Assembly: GCA_900317915.1 (NCBI GenBank)
Contig: ONIO01000002.1
Span: forward strand, 17,370-81,369
Reading direction: 5' to 3'
DNA from: an uncultured Lachnospiraceae bacterium
GTDB lineage: Bacteria; Bacillota; Clostridia; Lachnospirales; Lachnospiraceae
Length of the DNA: 64,000 nt
Position 1 is the first letter of the stretch. Each line of letters starts with the position of its first letter. The notes beneath the pieces were generated by a model, which was not told the DNA's origin, did not search any database, and saw only the letters and a list, made by a program, of their open reading frames with translations. Position numbers and translations under genes: made by a program. Positions 55,429-64,000 of this stretch are shown piece by piece.

Positions 55429-56661
55429 TTATCTATTAGGATATAGATGCTCCACTGGGAGATAATCTGGTAAGCCATCTACATAAGGGACATCGGGCTC
55501 ACCCTGAATCAGAGGATTTAAATAATCCACCATTTCTTTGGTTACATCATTTCCGTCCTCGTTAATCCATTCTCTTGGAACAGATTTTACCTGATTTGCA
55601 ATTTCTGAAACTGGCCATGAACTATATGCGACTTTATAGGGATTTCTGCTTTCTCTAGTGAGAATTGACATCAGCCCGGTTTTTCCTTCCATTGCAAGAG
55701 AAAAAGCGTTTTCTCCAAGAAGTTCAGACTCCATAAGGTCCGTCTCGGATGCCATATGAGCAGCCGCACGCTGTAATACGTTAATTTCAATGGAACGAAC
55801 CTTTACCTGAAGGGCATTCTTTAACAAGCCTTCAAGAGTTTTTCCAGCACCACTAAGGTGGTTGTGCCCAAAGATATCACTCGCGCTATCAGCGGTACTA
55901 ATGTAGTCGCCATTTTTATCACGGATTCCTTCGGACATAGCAATAACAACTGTATTTTTTCCTTCTAAGAGAGATCTGGTATCTTGAATACATTTGTCTA
56001 AGTCAAAAGGAACTTCTGGGAGATAGATGAGATCTGGGGCAGGGGAGTGCTTAGTACGAGCAAGTGCACTTGCTGCTGTTAACCACCCTGCATCGCGGCC
56101 CATAATCTCAACGATTGTGACACTTTTTACTGCATAGATATAGGCATCCATAGCTACTTCTCTTACAGATGCAGCCACATATTTCGCTGCAGATCCAAAG
56201 CCTGGGGTGTGGTCTATCTTTACTAGGTCATTATCTATGGTTTTAGGAATGCCAATGATTTTAACAGGAAGCGCATGGGCCTTTGCGTATTGCGAAAGCT
56301 TATCCACTGTATCCATAGAGTCGTTGCCACCGATGTAAAAGAACGTATTGATCTCTAACTTTTCGAATACCTTGAAGATCTCCTGATATTTTTCTTGTCC
56401 CTCATCACCCTTTGGGAGCTTGTATCTGCAAGAACCCAGATACATGGCAGGAGAGTGGATCAATCGTTTGGTAAAAGAAGCGTCATTTTCCATTTTCTCT
56501 GACAGGTTTAAGAAACGCTCTTCTAATACCCCAATGATTCCATTAATAGCTCCGTAGACAATTGAGAAATGATTTGTCTTACGATTCATTTCTAGAACTC
56601 CAGCCAGGGAGGCATTAATTGCTACCGTAGGGCCACCGGATTGTGCGACCATGCAATTCAT
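55429..56661 (-). CDS. pfp: Diphosphate-dependent 6-phosphofructokinase
   Basis: A 410-residue phosphofructokinase. SGGPTVAINASLAG opens the protein. GGNDSMDT replaces the GGDGT/GGDGS of ATP-dependent enzymes and, with PKTIDNDL, marks the PPi-using type. It interconverts fructose 6-phosphate and fructose 1,6-bisphosphate reversibly, which favours flexible glycolysis in anaerobes. Monocistronic and reversed, with its own promoter and a bidirectional terminator. Confidence 0.92.
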   Translation of the reverse strand: MNCMVAQSGGPTVAINASLAGVLEMNRKTNHFSIVYGAINGIIGVLEERFLNLSEKMENDASFTKRLIHSPAMYLGSCRYKLPKGDEGQEKYQEIFKVFEKLEINTFFYIGGNDSMDTVDKLSQYAKAHALPVKIIGIPKTIDNDLVKIDHTPGFGSAAKYVAASVREVAMDAYIYAVKSVTIVEIMGRDAGWLTAASALARTKHSPAPDLIYLPEVPFDLDKCIQDTRSLLEGKNTVVIAMSEGIRDKNGDYISTADSASDIFGHNHLSGAGKTLEGLLKNALQVKVRSIEINVLQRAAAHMASETDLMESELLGENAFSLAMEGKTGLMSILTRESRNPYKVAYSSWPVSEIANQVKSVPREWINEDGNDVTKEMVDYLNPLIQGEPDVPYVDGLPDYLPVEHLYPNR

Positions 56662-57040
56662 GATGCAATTCCTTTCTACTTATGTGAATACCAACGCTCT
56701 TTATCATAAGTTAAAGTTGTATAGAATACAACTTTTTTGCTTGTAAAATAGAGAATTGAACTACATAAAACACATGAAAATAAGAAATGGAAGATGAAAA
56801 AATAGTGATTGTTACATGCTGTTAATAAATGAAATTAGTGAGAAAAATAAAAAGATGGTTTTCTGAAGCAACTTTACATTCCTTATAAACGAAAAATATG
56901 CAAAAGAAAATGCATGTATAGAAAGTAAGGAAAGTAAAGCATGCATGGGAAGACAGATAAAGAGATGCACCCATAAGAAAGTAAAGCAAAAAACTAAGGC
57001 GTACAGAGGATGTAAAGAAAGATAAGCGATGGAGGCCAAT
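56662..57040. other. Intergenic region between pfp and the small membrane protein gene
   Basis: A 379-bp AT-rich gap. The left part carries the pfp promoter and a palindrome. The right part shows nothing I can assign; an open frame on the minus strand (56812-57150) has no good start signal and overlaps the better-supported small gene. Confidence 0.5.
56703..56734 (-). promoter_or_regulatory. pfp promoter with overlapping palindrome
   Basis: On the minus strand TTGTAT (56726-56731), 17-bp spacer, TATGAT (56703-56708). AAGTTGTAT-AGA-ATACAACTT (56714-56734) covers the -35 and part of the spacer, where an operator would be expected. The T-run beside it could also make it a weak terminator for plus-strand transcripts. 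Confidence 0.6.
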
Positions 57041-57238
57041 ATGAAGAAAAAGAGATTAACAAGAGAAACTATTTTGGTTTGTGCAATTCTAGCATTATGT
57101 ACAGCAATTGGAATATTCTTACTAGGACTTGCAATTATTGGAGTGGACATTGGGTCAATTAATCCAGTTCATGGAATCACCTCATTTTCAGCTCTTTCCT
57201 TCTTAATATGGGGTGGGTTACTCTATGGTAATTGTTGA
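57041..57238 (+). CDS. Small two-helix membrane protein of unknown function
   Basis: A 65-residue protein: a basic start (MKKKRLTRET), then two hydrophobic segments (about 11-31 and 43-60) separated by a short polar loop. ATG 57041 is preceded by GGAGG at five to six bases, better than the upstream ATG at 57029. Not recognised. The promoter of the next gene overlaps its stop codon. Confidence 0.55.
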   Translation: MKKKRLTRETILVCAILALCTAIGIFLLGLAIIGVDIGSINPVHGITSFSALSFLIWGGLLYGNC

Positions 57239-57263
57239 CTGCCTCATTCATGTTTCCTATAAT
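57235..57263 (+). promoter_or_regulatory. Strong promoter of the acidic-tail surface protein
   Basis: TTGACT (57235-57240), 17-bp spacer and a perfect TATAAT (57258-57263), 43 bp before the start codon. It overlaps the stop codon of the small membrane protein gene. Confidence 0.8.
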
Positions 57264-57305
57264 TTAATATATATTGATAAACTAAGCGTTGAAAGGACGT
57301 AAATA

Positions 57306-58973
57306 ATGAAGACTTTCGGTAATCGCTTTTTCAAATTGACGGCAGTAGGTGCTTTATCTGTTGCCATCCTTTTCGGAAACATGAATGTCCAGGCAACAAC
57401 TAAGCCTGCTAGTACTACCAAGAATGCAACAACAACTACTACAACTACATCAGGAACAACAGGACTTTATTTTTCAAAGAATTCAGTTACAGTTGGCGAT
57501 AGCGTGAAGGCTACCATAACAGGATCAAGGTCTGATACTATTAAAGTACGTTTTACGACCAGTGTATTAACACTGACCAACTGTACTGCAACTGGCTATA
57601 CCTTAAGTGGTAATGCAGTTACATTTACAGGGACCAAGGCTACATTAACCTTTAAAGCGACTGCAGCTGGTTCTGCGAATGTTATTGTATCTGCGACTGG
57701 CTTAACTGGATGTAGTGCAAAGCTTAACGTACAAGCAGCTGCTACTCAGGATACAACACCTGCTGCTCCTGCAGAGACGCCTACTCCTGATCCAAGTACC
57801 GATACGAACCAGACACCAGAGAATAGTAATGAAGTTACCATTAATAAGGTGAAGTATGTACTACAGACACCAGAGAAGCTTCCTACGGAGTTACTTGTTT
57901 CTAGCGAAGTGAAGATTGGAGACGCTACTTATCCGGCTTATAACCTGTCTGGTACAGATACAAGTTTCTATTATTTGTATGCATCTGTTGATAATGGTGA
58001 GGCTTCTTGGTATACCTATGACTCATCAGCTGGCTCAATACAAAAGACCAATGATGATGTATTCGAACTGGTTCATGGGAAGTCAGGCTCTGAAGACAAA
58101 AATAAGCCAGCAGAGGCCAAGGAAGGTAAGAAGACAAAAGATTCAAATACCAACTTCATTGCAGCTATTAAGGATAAAATAAATGAAATCGGTAAAACGA
58201 AGGTAATGGCTGCTGCAGGCATTCTCCTTCTTGCAATTATCATTATCATTATTATTAATCTAATCTTTTCTAAGAAGAGAAGAAATGAAGATGTATTTGA
58301 GGATGAAGAGGATGAAGATACTGATGATTGGTTCAGTGGAGAACATGCTCTTTCACAAGCAAAGAGAGTAGATGAATTAGAAAACAGTCAGCCACTGCCT
58401 AATTCCTTTGCGGGTAATAATCATTCTAACGATGTAGCAGAGGATGATTCAGATGAAGCGACGGAAAATACTCAGATCGATAATGAACTGCTGAATGGAG
58501 AAAAAGTAGTAACTCCTGATGATGTAGTAACAGATACTGTAGCAGAAAAAGATTCTGATTTAGATATTAATAAGGATGATGACGGGAGCCTGGATTTAGA
58601 GCAGGCCTTAACTTCCGCTTTGACAGAAACAGAGATGATGCCAGAGGAGACAGCTTCTACAGAGATGGTAGAAGAGGAAGAGGCCAATGATTTGGCTCCT
58701 GCACCTGAAACTGTGGAAACAGAACTTCAAGTAGCCCAGCCTGAAGATGCTGACTCCCTTGAAGAGTCCTATGACTTTGATGATGAGGATCAGACAGCTC
58801 CTAAGAAAAAGCACCGCTTCTTCTTCCATAAGGAAGAGGAAGTCTGGGAGGATGACCCAACTGAGGATGAGGAAAGCACAAGCAATTTTGATGATCAGAT
58901 TCTTGAATCCGCAGAAAATCGTAAGGCGAAGATGGGATCAGATGACGATTTTATGGATTTGAATAATCTATAA
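57306..58973 (+). CDS. Type I membrane protein with external Ig/cohesin-like domain and acidic cytoplasmic tail
   Basis: A 555-residue protein not matched to a named family. Order: signal peptide (about 1-30), Thr-rich linker (33-52), a beta-rich domain (about 53-145, two cysteines at 93 and 136) like the Ca-binding/cohesin-type Ig folds of Clostridia, a Pro/Thr linker, a second small domain (about 176-258), a Lys-rich stretch, one transmembrane helix (about 301-322) with KKRR stop-transfer, and about 230 cytoplasmic residues very rich in Asp and Glu. It may sense the surface and recruit cytosolic partners. ClpC-like gene follows 50 bp later. Confidence 0.7.
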   Translation: MKTFGNRFFKLTAVGALSVAILFGNMNVQATTKPASTTKNATTTTTTTSGTTGLYFSKNSVTVGDSVKATITGSRSDTIKVRFTTSVLTLTNCTATGYTLSGNAVTFTGTKATLTFKATAAGSANVIVSATGLTGCSAKLNVQAAATQDTTPAAPAETPTPDPSTDTNQTPENSNEVTINKVKYVLQTPEKLPTELLVSSEVKIGDATYPAYNLSGTDTSFYYLYASVDNGEASWYTYDSSAGSIQKTNDDVFELVHGKSGSEDKNKPAEAKEGKKTKDSNTNFIAAIKDKINEIGKTKVMAAAGILLLAIIIIIIINLIFSKKRRNEDVFEDEEDEDTDDWFSGEHALSQAKRVDELENSQPLPNSFAGNNHSNDVAEDDSDEATENTQIDNELLNGEKVVTPDDVVTDTVAEKDSDLDINKDDDGSLDLEQALTSALTETEMMPEETASTEMVEEEEANDLAPAPETVETELQVAQPEDADSLEESYDFDDEDQTAPKKKHRFFFHKEEEVWEDDPTEDEESTSNFDDQILESAENRKAKMGSDDDFMDLNNL

Positions 58974-59023
58974 TTTGATGTGTTGTAGAATATACTGAGA
59001 AGTATAGAAATAGAGGGATTGTA

Positions 59024-61609
59024 ATGAACTATACAGTAACGGCTAAGCAGGCATTAGCCTACGGAAAGAGAATATCAAAAAGATTAAATCACAACTATGT
59101 TGGAACAGAGCATCTACTGGTTGGCTTGCTCCAACAGGAGGACTCTGTTGCTTGTCGAGTACTTCATCATGAAAAAATCATGAAAGAAGATGTGATTCGT
59201 CTGATTTCCGAATTAATCGCTCCGGAGAGTGGGAGCGCAATAATGGATCGCTCTGGTTATACACCTAAGATGGAGCAGCTCTTAGAGCAGGCTGAATTAG
59301 AAGCAGAGTATAGTCATTCCGAGGAAGTTGGAACAGAGCATCTTCTCCTTGCACTGTTGAAAATTCAAGACTGCGCAGGTGCGAGACTCTTAAACTCCAT
59401 GGATGTGAATGCACAGAGATTGTTCCAGAATATCTTAGAAGCAATGGGGCGTGCAGGAGATATCTACAAGGAAGAAATGAATTCTGTTTCTGGACAGCAT
59501 TCTTTTGGTGAATCTCCAGCCTTAGATCAATATGCTAGAGATTTAACAGAACTAGCTGCGATGGGCCAGTTAGATCCAGTTATTGGCAGAGAGACAGAGA
59601 TTTCACGTGTGGTTCAGATTCTATCTCGAAGAGGAAAGAATAATCCATGCTTAATTGGTGAGCCAGGTGTTGGAAAAACAGCAATCGTTGAAGGACTGGC
59701 AGAGCGCATTGTGAATGGAAATGTTCCAGATTCTGTTGCTGACAAAAGAGTCTTATCCCTTGATTTATCCGGGATGGTTGCTGGCTCTAAGTATCGTGGA
59801 GAATTTGAGGAACGAATTAAAAAGGTAATTGCAGAAGTAGTTTCTCTGGGTAATATCATTTTGTTTATTGATGAGCTACATACTCTGATTGGTGCCGGTG
59901 GAGCAGAGGGGGCCTTGGATGCGTCCAACATTCTAAAGCCAGCGCTTGCTCGTGGAGAGATTCAGGTGATTGGTGCCACAACCATTGATGAGTATCGTAA
60001 GCATGTTGAGAAGGATGCAGCACTTGCGCGTAGATTCCAGTCAGTGATGGTAGAGGAACCGTCCAAAGAAGATACCGTTTTAATTCTTAAGGGAATTCGC
60101 TCTCTATATGAAAAACATCATAATGTTCAGATTACAGATGAGGCAATTGATGCATCGGTACAATTAGCAGAGCGATACATTTCGGATCGATTTTTACCAG
60201 ACAAAGCCATTGATTTAATGGATGAAGCAGCTGCACGTTTGAGACTAAGTGCGGTAAAGGCTCCAGAAAACATGTCTATGCTTCGCCGTTCCATCGAGGA
60301 ATCAGAGGCGGAGTTAGAGCAGGCTTTAATGGATGACGATATGAATCGGGCTCTTGAAATCCGCGCGCATCAAAAAGAATTAAAGAAGGAACTTCTATCT
60401 GCAGAAAAGAAGCAGGCGAGACGTTCCTCTGCAAAGAAACTGATTTTGTCTGAGGATGACGTTGCATTGGTTGTATCTCAATGGACCAATATTCCAGTTG
60501 CGAAACTGACAGAGACAGAAGCGACACGCCTTCGTAATCTAGAAAAGACTCTTCATAAGCGTGTGATCGGCCAGGAGGAAGCAGTTGGCGCTGTTTCAAG
60601 AGCTGTTCGACGTGGTAGAGTTGGATTAAAAGAACCAAATCGTCCAGTTGGATCTTTCTTATTCTTAGGTCCAACTGGTGTTGGAAAAACAGAAGTATCG
60701 AAAGCTCTTGCAGAAGCGGTATTTGGCGATGAAAGTGCTATGATCCGTGTCGATATGTCAGAGTACATGGATAAGACTAGCGTTAATAAGATGATTGGAT
60801 CTGCACCGGGTTATGTTGGATATGAAGAAGGTGGTCAGCTTAGCGAACAGGTTCGGAGACATCCATATTCTGTAGTCTTGTTTGATGAGATTGAAAAGGC
60901 ACATCCAGATGTATTTAATGTGCTTCTACAGGTTTTAGATGATGGACATATCACGGACTCGCAAGGCCGTCGTGTTGATTTCAAAAATACGATTATTATT
61001 ATGACCTCCAATGCTGGAGCTCAGGAAATCGTAGAACCTAAGCATCTTGGATTTGGTGGAACAGATTCAGCAAAGGAAAACTATAATCGCATGAAGTCCA
61101 ATGTGATGACAGAAGTGAAACAGATTTTCCGCCCTGAGTTTTTAAATCGAATTGATGAGACCATTGTATTTAGAATGCTTACAAAGGATGATTTGAAGCA
61201 AATCGTACGGCTGATGGCTACATCATTAATTAAGCGTGCAAAAGACAATCTTTCTATTGAATTAAAAATTCAGCCAAGCGCTGAAAACTATATTGTCGAT
61301 AAGGCATATGATCCGAAGTATGGAGCACGTCCGTTGCGTAGAAGAATTCAGATGGATATTGAAGACCGTTTATCAGATGAACTATTATCTGGTAACGTGA
61401 AGGCTGGAGATATTCTGGTTGTTTCTGCAGTGGCTGGAAAGCTTGTATTCAAGTCTGAGAAGCCAAAGACTTCTTCAAAAAAGAGTGCAAAGCCTTCTAC
61501 GAAGAAGACAAGTAAGAAGCCAGAGAAGAGAACCAAGAAGTCTACAAGCAAAAAGAAAAATGGTGCATCATCTGTAGTCAAGAAAACTGTATCAAAAAAG
61601 AAGAAATAA
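59024..61609 (+). CDS. clpC: ClpC-type AAA+ unfoldase with lysine-rich C-terminal tail
   Basis: An 861-residue Clp ATPase: two N-domain repeats (about 1-145), AAA1 with GEPGVGKT, a short UVR-like middle segment (about 415-450), AAA2 with GPTGVGKT and the ClpP-docking loop LGFG. Its size and short middle segment fit ClpC rather than ClpB. It unfolds substrates for ClpP. Unusual: the last 52 residues (810-861) are a low-complexity tail with 22 lysines, ending KKKK, which is not part of standard ClpC. Probably co-transcribed with the preceding acidic-tail gene. No mcsA, mcsB or ctsR is adjacent. Confidence 0.88.
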   Translation: MNYTVTAKQALAYGKRISKRLNHNYVGTEHLLVGLLQQEDSVACRVLHHEKIMKEDVIRLISELIAPESGSAIMDRSGYTPKMEQLLEQAELEAEYSHSEEVGTEHLLLALLKIQDCAGARLLNSMDVNAQRLFQNILEAMGRAGDIYKEEMNSVSGQHSFGESPALDQYARDLTELAAMGQLDPVIGRETEISRVVQILSRRGKNNPCLIGEPGVGKTAIVEGLAERIVNGNVPDSVADKRVLSLDLSGMVAGSKYRGEFEERIKKVIAEVVSLGNIILFIDELHTLIGAGGAEGALDASNILKPALARGEIQVIGATTIDEYRKHVEKDAALARRFQSVMVEEPSKEDTVLILKGIRSLYEKHHNVQITDEAIDASVQLAERYISDRFLPDKAIDLMDEAAARLRLSAVKAPENMSMLRRSIEESEAELEQALMDDDMNRALEIRAHQKELKKELLSAEKKQARRSSAKKLILSEDDVALVVSQWTNIPVAKLTETEATRLRNLEKTLHKRVIGQEEAVGAVSRAVRRGRVGLKEPNRPVGSFLFLGPTGVGKTEVSKALAEAVFGDESAMIRVDMSEYMDKTSVNKMIGSAPGYVGYEEGGQLSEQVRRHPYSVVLFDEIEKAHPDVFNVLLQVLDDGHITDSQGRRVDFKNTIIIMTSNAGAQEIVEPKHLGFGGTDSAKENYNRMKSNVMTEVKQIFRPEFLNRIDETIVFRMLTKDDLKQIVRLMATSLIKRAKDNLSIELKIQPSAENYIVDKAYDPKYGARPLRRRIQMDIEDRLSDELLSGNVKAGDILVVSAVAGKLVFKSEKPKTSSKKSAKPSTKKTSKKPEKRTKKSTSKKKNGASSVVKKTVSKKKK

Positions 61610-61640
61610 TAGAAAAACAAATAGGGAAGTAATATAATAA

Positions 61641-61662
61641 ATGAAAACCGATAGGTTTTCAT
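61641..61662 (+). other. Small hairpin between clpC and the following gene
   Basis: ATGAAAACC and GGTTTTCAT with a GATA loop. No T-run follows, so not a typical terminator. Confidence 0.5.
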
Positions 61663-61701
61663 AACAGACACAAGTCACCAATAATTTGAGAGGAGCACGA
61701 A

Positions 61702-62115
61702 ATGGCAGTCGTAGAGGAACTGATCCGCAAAGAATCAGATGGTACCATTAGCTTTGGAAATTACGAACTTGGAGAGAAGGCCAAGAAAAGTGATTTTGAA
61801 TATAACGGTGATACTTACAAGATTAAAACATTCAAAGAAATTACCAAACTTGAACGTAATGAGATGTTTGTTTATGAATCTGTACCAGGTACAGCTGTTG
61901 AAAAGTTCTCTAATAGTAATGAGGAGATTAAATTCTTTGTAGAGGGCTTTGAGGATGCTCAGATCACATTAGAATTAGAAGCAGAGACTGAGTATGATAT
62001 TACTGTAAATGGCAAAGACGCAGGAACGATGAAAACGAATCTCGGCGGAAAGTTAAGCCTAAGTGTTGAACTTGACCCTAAGAGTCGCGTTGAAGTATCT
62101 ATTAAAAAGAAATAA
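61702..62115 (+). CDS. Conserved protein of unknown function
   Basis: A 137-residue soluble protein, mostly beta-strand by pattern, ending in a short basic tail (SIKKK). Homologues are, as I recall, common before radA in Lachnospiraceae and sometimes labelled endosialidase, but no catalytic motif of a sialidase is visible and that name is not supported. Ribosome-binding site GAGAGGAG. It is closed by a strong terminator. Confidence 0.6.
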   Translation: MAVVEELIRKESDGTISFGNYELGEKAKKSDFEYNGDTYKIKTFKEITKLERNEMFVYESVPGTAVEKFSNSNEEIKFFVEGFEDAQITLELEAETEYDITVNGKDAGTMKTNLGGKLSLSVELDPKSRVEVSIKKK

Positions 62116-62144
62116 TTTATTTTCTGTAACTATTATTTATAATG

Positions 62145-62195
62145 ACTGGCTGATTTTGATTACCCTTATGGTTCGAATCAGCCAGTTTTGTTTTC
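62145..62195 (+). terminator. Terminator before radA
   Basis: ACTGGCTGATT (62145-62155) and AATCAGCCAGT (62176-62186) form an 11-bp stem, followed by TTTGTTTT. Confidence 0.85.
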
Positions 62196-62206
62196 AAAGG
62201 AGCATT

Positions 62207-63574
62207 ATGGCGAAGGGAACGAAAATCTTATTCTTTTGCAAGGAGTGTGGATACGAGTCTGGAAAATGGATGGGTCAGTGTCCAGGATGTAAAGAGTGGA
62301 ATACCTTTGTAGAAGCAGAAGTGGATAAGAAAACACTTAAGAATCACGCACAAGAAGTTTCTGATAGAAAGCCTACAAAGCTTTCGCAGATTCAAATTGA
62401 AGAGGAAATACGAACATCTACACACATGGAGGAGATGGACCGTGTATTAGGCGGGGGCATCGTTACAGGATCCCTTGTTCTTGTAGGAGGAGATCCAGGT
62501 ATCGGAAAATCCACTCTTTTGCTGCAGATGTGCCGTAATATTTGTGAAGATAACCTTAGAATGCTCTATATTTCTGGAGAGGAATCTCTTCAACAGATCA
62601 AATTAAGAGCAGATCGAATGGGCCAATTCAATGATAAGCTTGCACTGCTCTGTGAGACGAATCTGGAACTGATTGATGGAGTGATTCGAAAAGAAAAACC
62701 AGAAATCGTAATCATAGATTCTATCCAGACCATGTTTTCGGATTCTGTGGACTCTGCACCAGGAAGTGTGTCTCAGGTTAGAGAGGCGACGGCCACGTTA
62801 ATGAAGATTGCAAAGGGACTTAATATAACAATCTTCGTAGTGGGACATGTTACTAAGGAAGGGGTTGTTGCTGGCCCTCGTGTATTAGAGCATATGGTGG
62901 ATACAGTGCTTTACTTAGAGGGTGACCGTCATGCGTCCTATCGAATTCTACGTAGCGTGAAGAATCGATTTGGTTCCACAGATGAAATTGGTGTGTTTGA
63001 GATGGAACAGGATGGACTGAGAGAAGTCCAGAATCCTTCTGAGTTTATGCTAGAAGGAAAGCCGGAAAATGCCTCCGGATCCGTTGTGGCATGTTCCATG
63101 GAAGGTACGCGTCCTATTCTAATTGAGATCCAGGCACTTGTTTGCAGAAGTAATTTTGGCATGCCGCGCCGAACAGCAGCAGGCTGCGATTATAATCGAG
63201 TAAATCTATTAATGGCTGTATTGGAAAAGCGCTTGGGGATTCATCTTAGCGAGTATGATGCCTATGTGAATATTGCAGGTGGAATACGTATGAATGAACC
63301 TGCGATAGACCTTGGAATTGTTATGGCCTTAGTATCTTCTGTGAAGGATGCAGTTATAGATGAATCTACAATCTGTTTTGGAGAAGTTGGATTATCTGGA
63401 GAGGTAAGATCCGTTCCAATGGCAGAGCAGAGAGTTAACGAAGCAAGAAAACTTGGCTTTAAAACCTGTATTCTGCCAAAGTCGTGCTTATCCTCTGTTA
63501 AGGAGAAAGAGGGAATTAAACTAGTGGGAGTGTCTAATGTGAAAGAGGCGGTTCTTGCGGTAGTAGGTAACTAG
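62207..63574 (+). CDS. radA: DNA repair protein RadA (Sms)
   Basis: A 455-residue RecA-like branch-migration helicase: N-terminal zinc finger CKECGYESGKWMGQCPGC, Walker A GGDPGIGKST, the RadA-specific KNRFGS motif, and a C-terminal Lon-protease-like domain. It acts in homologous recombination, including recombination of DNA taken up by competent cells, which fits the comEA/comEC genes of this window. The frame is open upstream, but ATG 62207 follows AAAGGAG and gives the normal N-terminus. Confidence 0.95.
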   Translation: MAKGTKILFFCKECGYESGKWMGQCPGCKEWNTFVEAEVDKKTLKNHAQEVSDRKPTKLSQIQIEEEIRTSTHMEEMDRVLGGGIVTGSLVLVGGDPGIGKSTLLLQMCRNICEDNLRMLYISGEESLQQIKLRADRMGQFNDKLALLCETNLELIDGVIRKEKPEIVIIDSIQTMFSDSVDSAPGSVSQVREATATLMKIAKGLNITIFVVGHVTKEGVVAGPRVLEHMVDTVLYLEGDRHASYRILRSVKNRFGSTDEIGVFEMEQDGLREVQNPSEFMLEGKPENASGSVVACSMEGTRPILIEIQALVCRSNFGMPRRTAAGCDYNRVNLLMAVLEKRLGIHLSEYDAYVNIAGGIRMNEPAIDLGIVMALVSSVKDAVIDESTICFGEVGLSGEVRSVPMAEQRVNEARKLGFKTCILPKSCLSSVKEKEGIKLVGVSNVKEAVLAVVGN

Positions 63575-63679
63575 GGGGGGAGAGTTTTTGCTTGTTCTGT
63601 GCCAATAGGTAGTATGATGGATTTTAGACAGCAGGAGTTTATGGCTGATATATAAATGATATGATTATAAAATGTGTCT

Positions 63680-63820
63680 ACAATTCAGACAATTTCATAA
63701 AATAGTAACAAATCGATTTACTTCTTGAAAATGCTGGATTTTGTGTTGACGGGAGTGATTCTAGATGATATTATACTAACTGTTCCGAGACAAACAAGTT
63801 TGGAACAATTCAGACAACTT
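63680..63820 (+). repeat. Direct repeat flanking the first rRNA-type promoter
   Basis: ACAATTCAGACAATTT at 63680-63695 and ACAATTCAGACAACTT at 63805-63820 differ by one base and lie on either side of promoter P1. The downstream copy overlaps the right arm of an inverted repeat, TGTTCC (63781-63786) and GGAACA (63802-63807). Confidence 0.7.
63746..63774 (+). promoter_or_regulatory. Promoter P1 of the probable rRNA operon
   Basis: TTGACG (63746-63751), 17-bp spacer, TATTAT (63769-63774). Confidence 0.75.
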
Positions 63821-63865
63821 TAATACAACTTAAAGAAATGTTTGAAAATGAAATTAAAAAACTTC

Positions 63866-63894
63866 TTGACAGATACAGGAAAAGAGAGTATCAT
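63866..63894 (+). promoter_or_regulatory. Promoter P2 of the probable rRNA operon
   Basis: TTGACA (63866-63871), 17-bp spacer, TATCAT (63889-63894), with an AT-rich stretch upstream that could serve as an UP element. Confidence 0.75.
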
Positions 63895-64000
63895 CAATGA
63901 AGTCGGCGCGAGAGAGCGTTGAACAAAAAGAACCTTGATAACTGAACAATGAAACAACCTTGAAAGATTCTAATGAGAATTTTTTAAAGAACGCGTTATG

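Larger units (their letters stand above)
63575..64000 (+). promoter_or_regulatory. Promoter and leader region, probably of an rRNA operon
   Basis: A 426-bp region with no gene. Two strong promoters in tandem are listed separately. After them comes AGAACCTTGATAACTGAACAATG (key part at about 63930-63952), similar to antiterminator and processing leaders of clostridial rRNA operons. The window ends in GCGTTATG; a 16S rRNA gene commonly begins near ATGAGAGTTTGATC, so its 5' end may lie at or just beyond the edge. This last point is inference. Confidence 0.7.

Noticed and set aside
56812..57150. 112-residue hydrophobic open frame on the minus strand
   Set aside because: It overlaps the small plus-strand gene, which has a better ribosome-binding site; composition is that of AT-rich DNA read backwards (Phe/Leu/Ser-rich), and no start signal was seen.
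61348..61671. Phe-rich open frame opposite the end of clpC
   Set aside because: It is the reverse reading of the lysine-rich tail (AAG/AAA read as CTT/TTT), not a gene.
61702..62115. Endosialidase function
   Set aside because: At 137 residues with no catalytic motif it cannot be supported as a glycosidase; the name is probably a transferred annotation.

Overview
The window looks like a chromosomal segment of an anaerobic Firmicute of the class Clostridia, most probably a Lachnospiraceae member. This is inferred from gene content and order: hrcA-grpE-dnaK-dnaJ-prmA-rsmE, ireB-ruvX-DUF1292, tgt-yajC, comEC-holA convergent with rpsT, a PPi-type phosphofructokinase, and both [NiFe] and [FeFe] hydrogenases. 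Nearly all genes are on the plus strand; only hypA, rpsT, an HPr-like gene and pfp are reversed. No phage, insertion sequence, CRISPR array or tRNA was recognised. The right edge runs into the promoter and leader region of what is probably an rRNA operon.

Region 1 (1-17 kb) is energy metabolism. After the 3' part of an argD-like aminotransferase come a divergent hypA and a complete Ech-type (group 4) [NiFe] hydrogenase operon, echABCDEF, followed by the maturation genes hypF, hypC, hypD and hypE. hypB and a large-subunit endopeptidase are not in the window, and the EchE large subunit ends right after its last nickel-binding cysteine motif. Next are an NhaD/CitM-like ion transporter, a cytidylate-kinase-like protein, an ECF-type S component and a monomeric group B-like [FeFe] hydrogenase. 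Together these suggest ferredoxin-linked H2 metabolism coupled to an ion gradient.

Region 2 (17-26 kb) is a tightly packed probable operon: lipoprotein ComEA, an OmpR-type response regulator, a sensor kinase, a GerMN lipoprotein, ComEC, an ApbE-like flavinyltransferase and HolA. It ends at a bidirectional terminator against rpsT.

Region 3 (26-44 kb) is translation, proteostasis and RNA modification: an ABC-F ATPase, LepA, HemW, the CIRCE-controlled hrcA-grpE-dnaK-dnaJ set, PrmA, RsmE, a cysteine desulfurase with ThiI, an HPr-like protein that lacks the phosphorylatable histidine, MtaB, IreB, RuvX and a DUF1292 protein.

Region 4 (44-57 kb) holds RNase J, a TrmR-like methyltransferase, a lactonase-like beta-propeller protein, AroC, Tgt, YajC, an AzgA-type purine permease, a trio (short-chain dehydrogenase, condensation-type acyltransferase, zinc-ribbon membrane protein) and a reversed pfp.

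Region 5 (57-64 kb) holds a small membrane protein, a surface protein with a long acidic cytoplasmic tail, a ClpC-type ATPase with a lysine-rich C-terminal tail, a conserved protein of unknown function, RadA, and tandem rRNA-type promoters.

The most unusual non-coding signals are a dispersed 11-bp motif GGTYTACATTT (nine copies found by eye, six in intergenic gaps or overlapping a stop codon, some as inverted pairs), five in-register 17-bp tandem repeats at the end of the zinc-ribbon gene, and structured intergenic regions at dnaK-dnaJ and upstream of RNase J. At least eight genes appear to start with TTG. All counts and alignments were made by eye.
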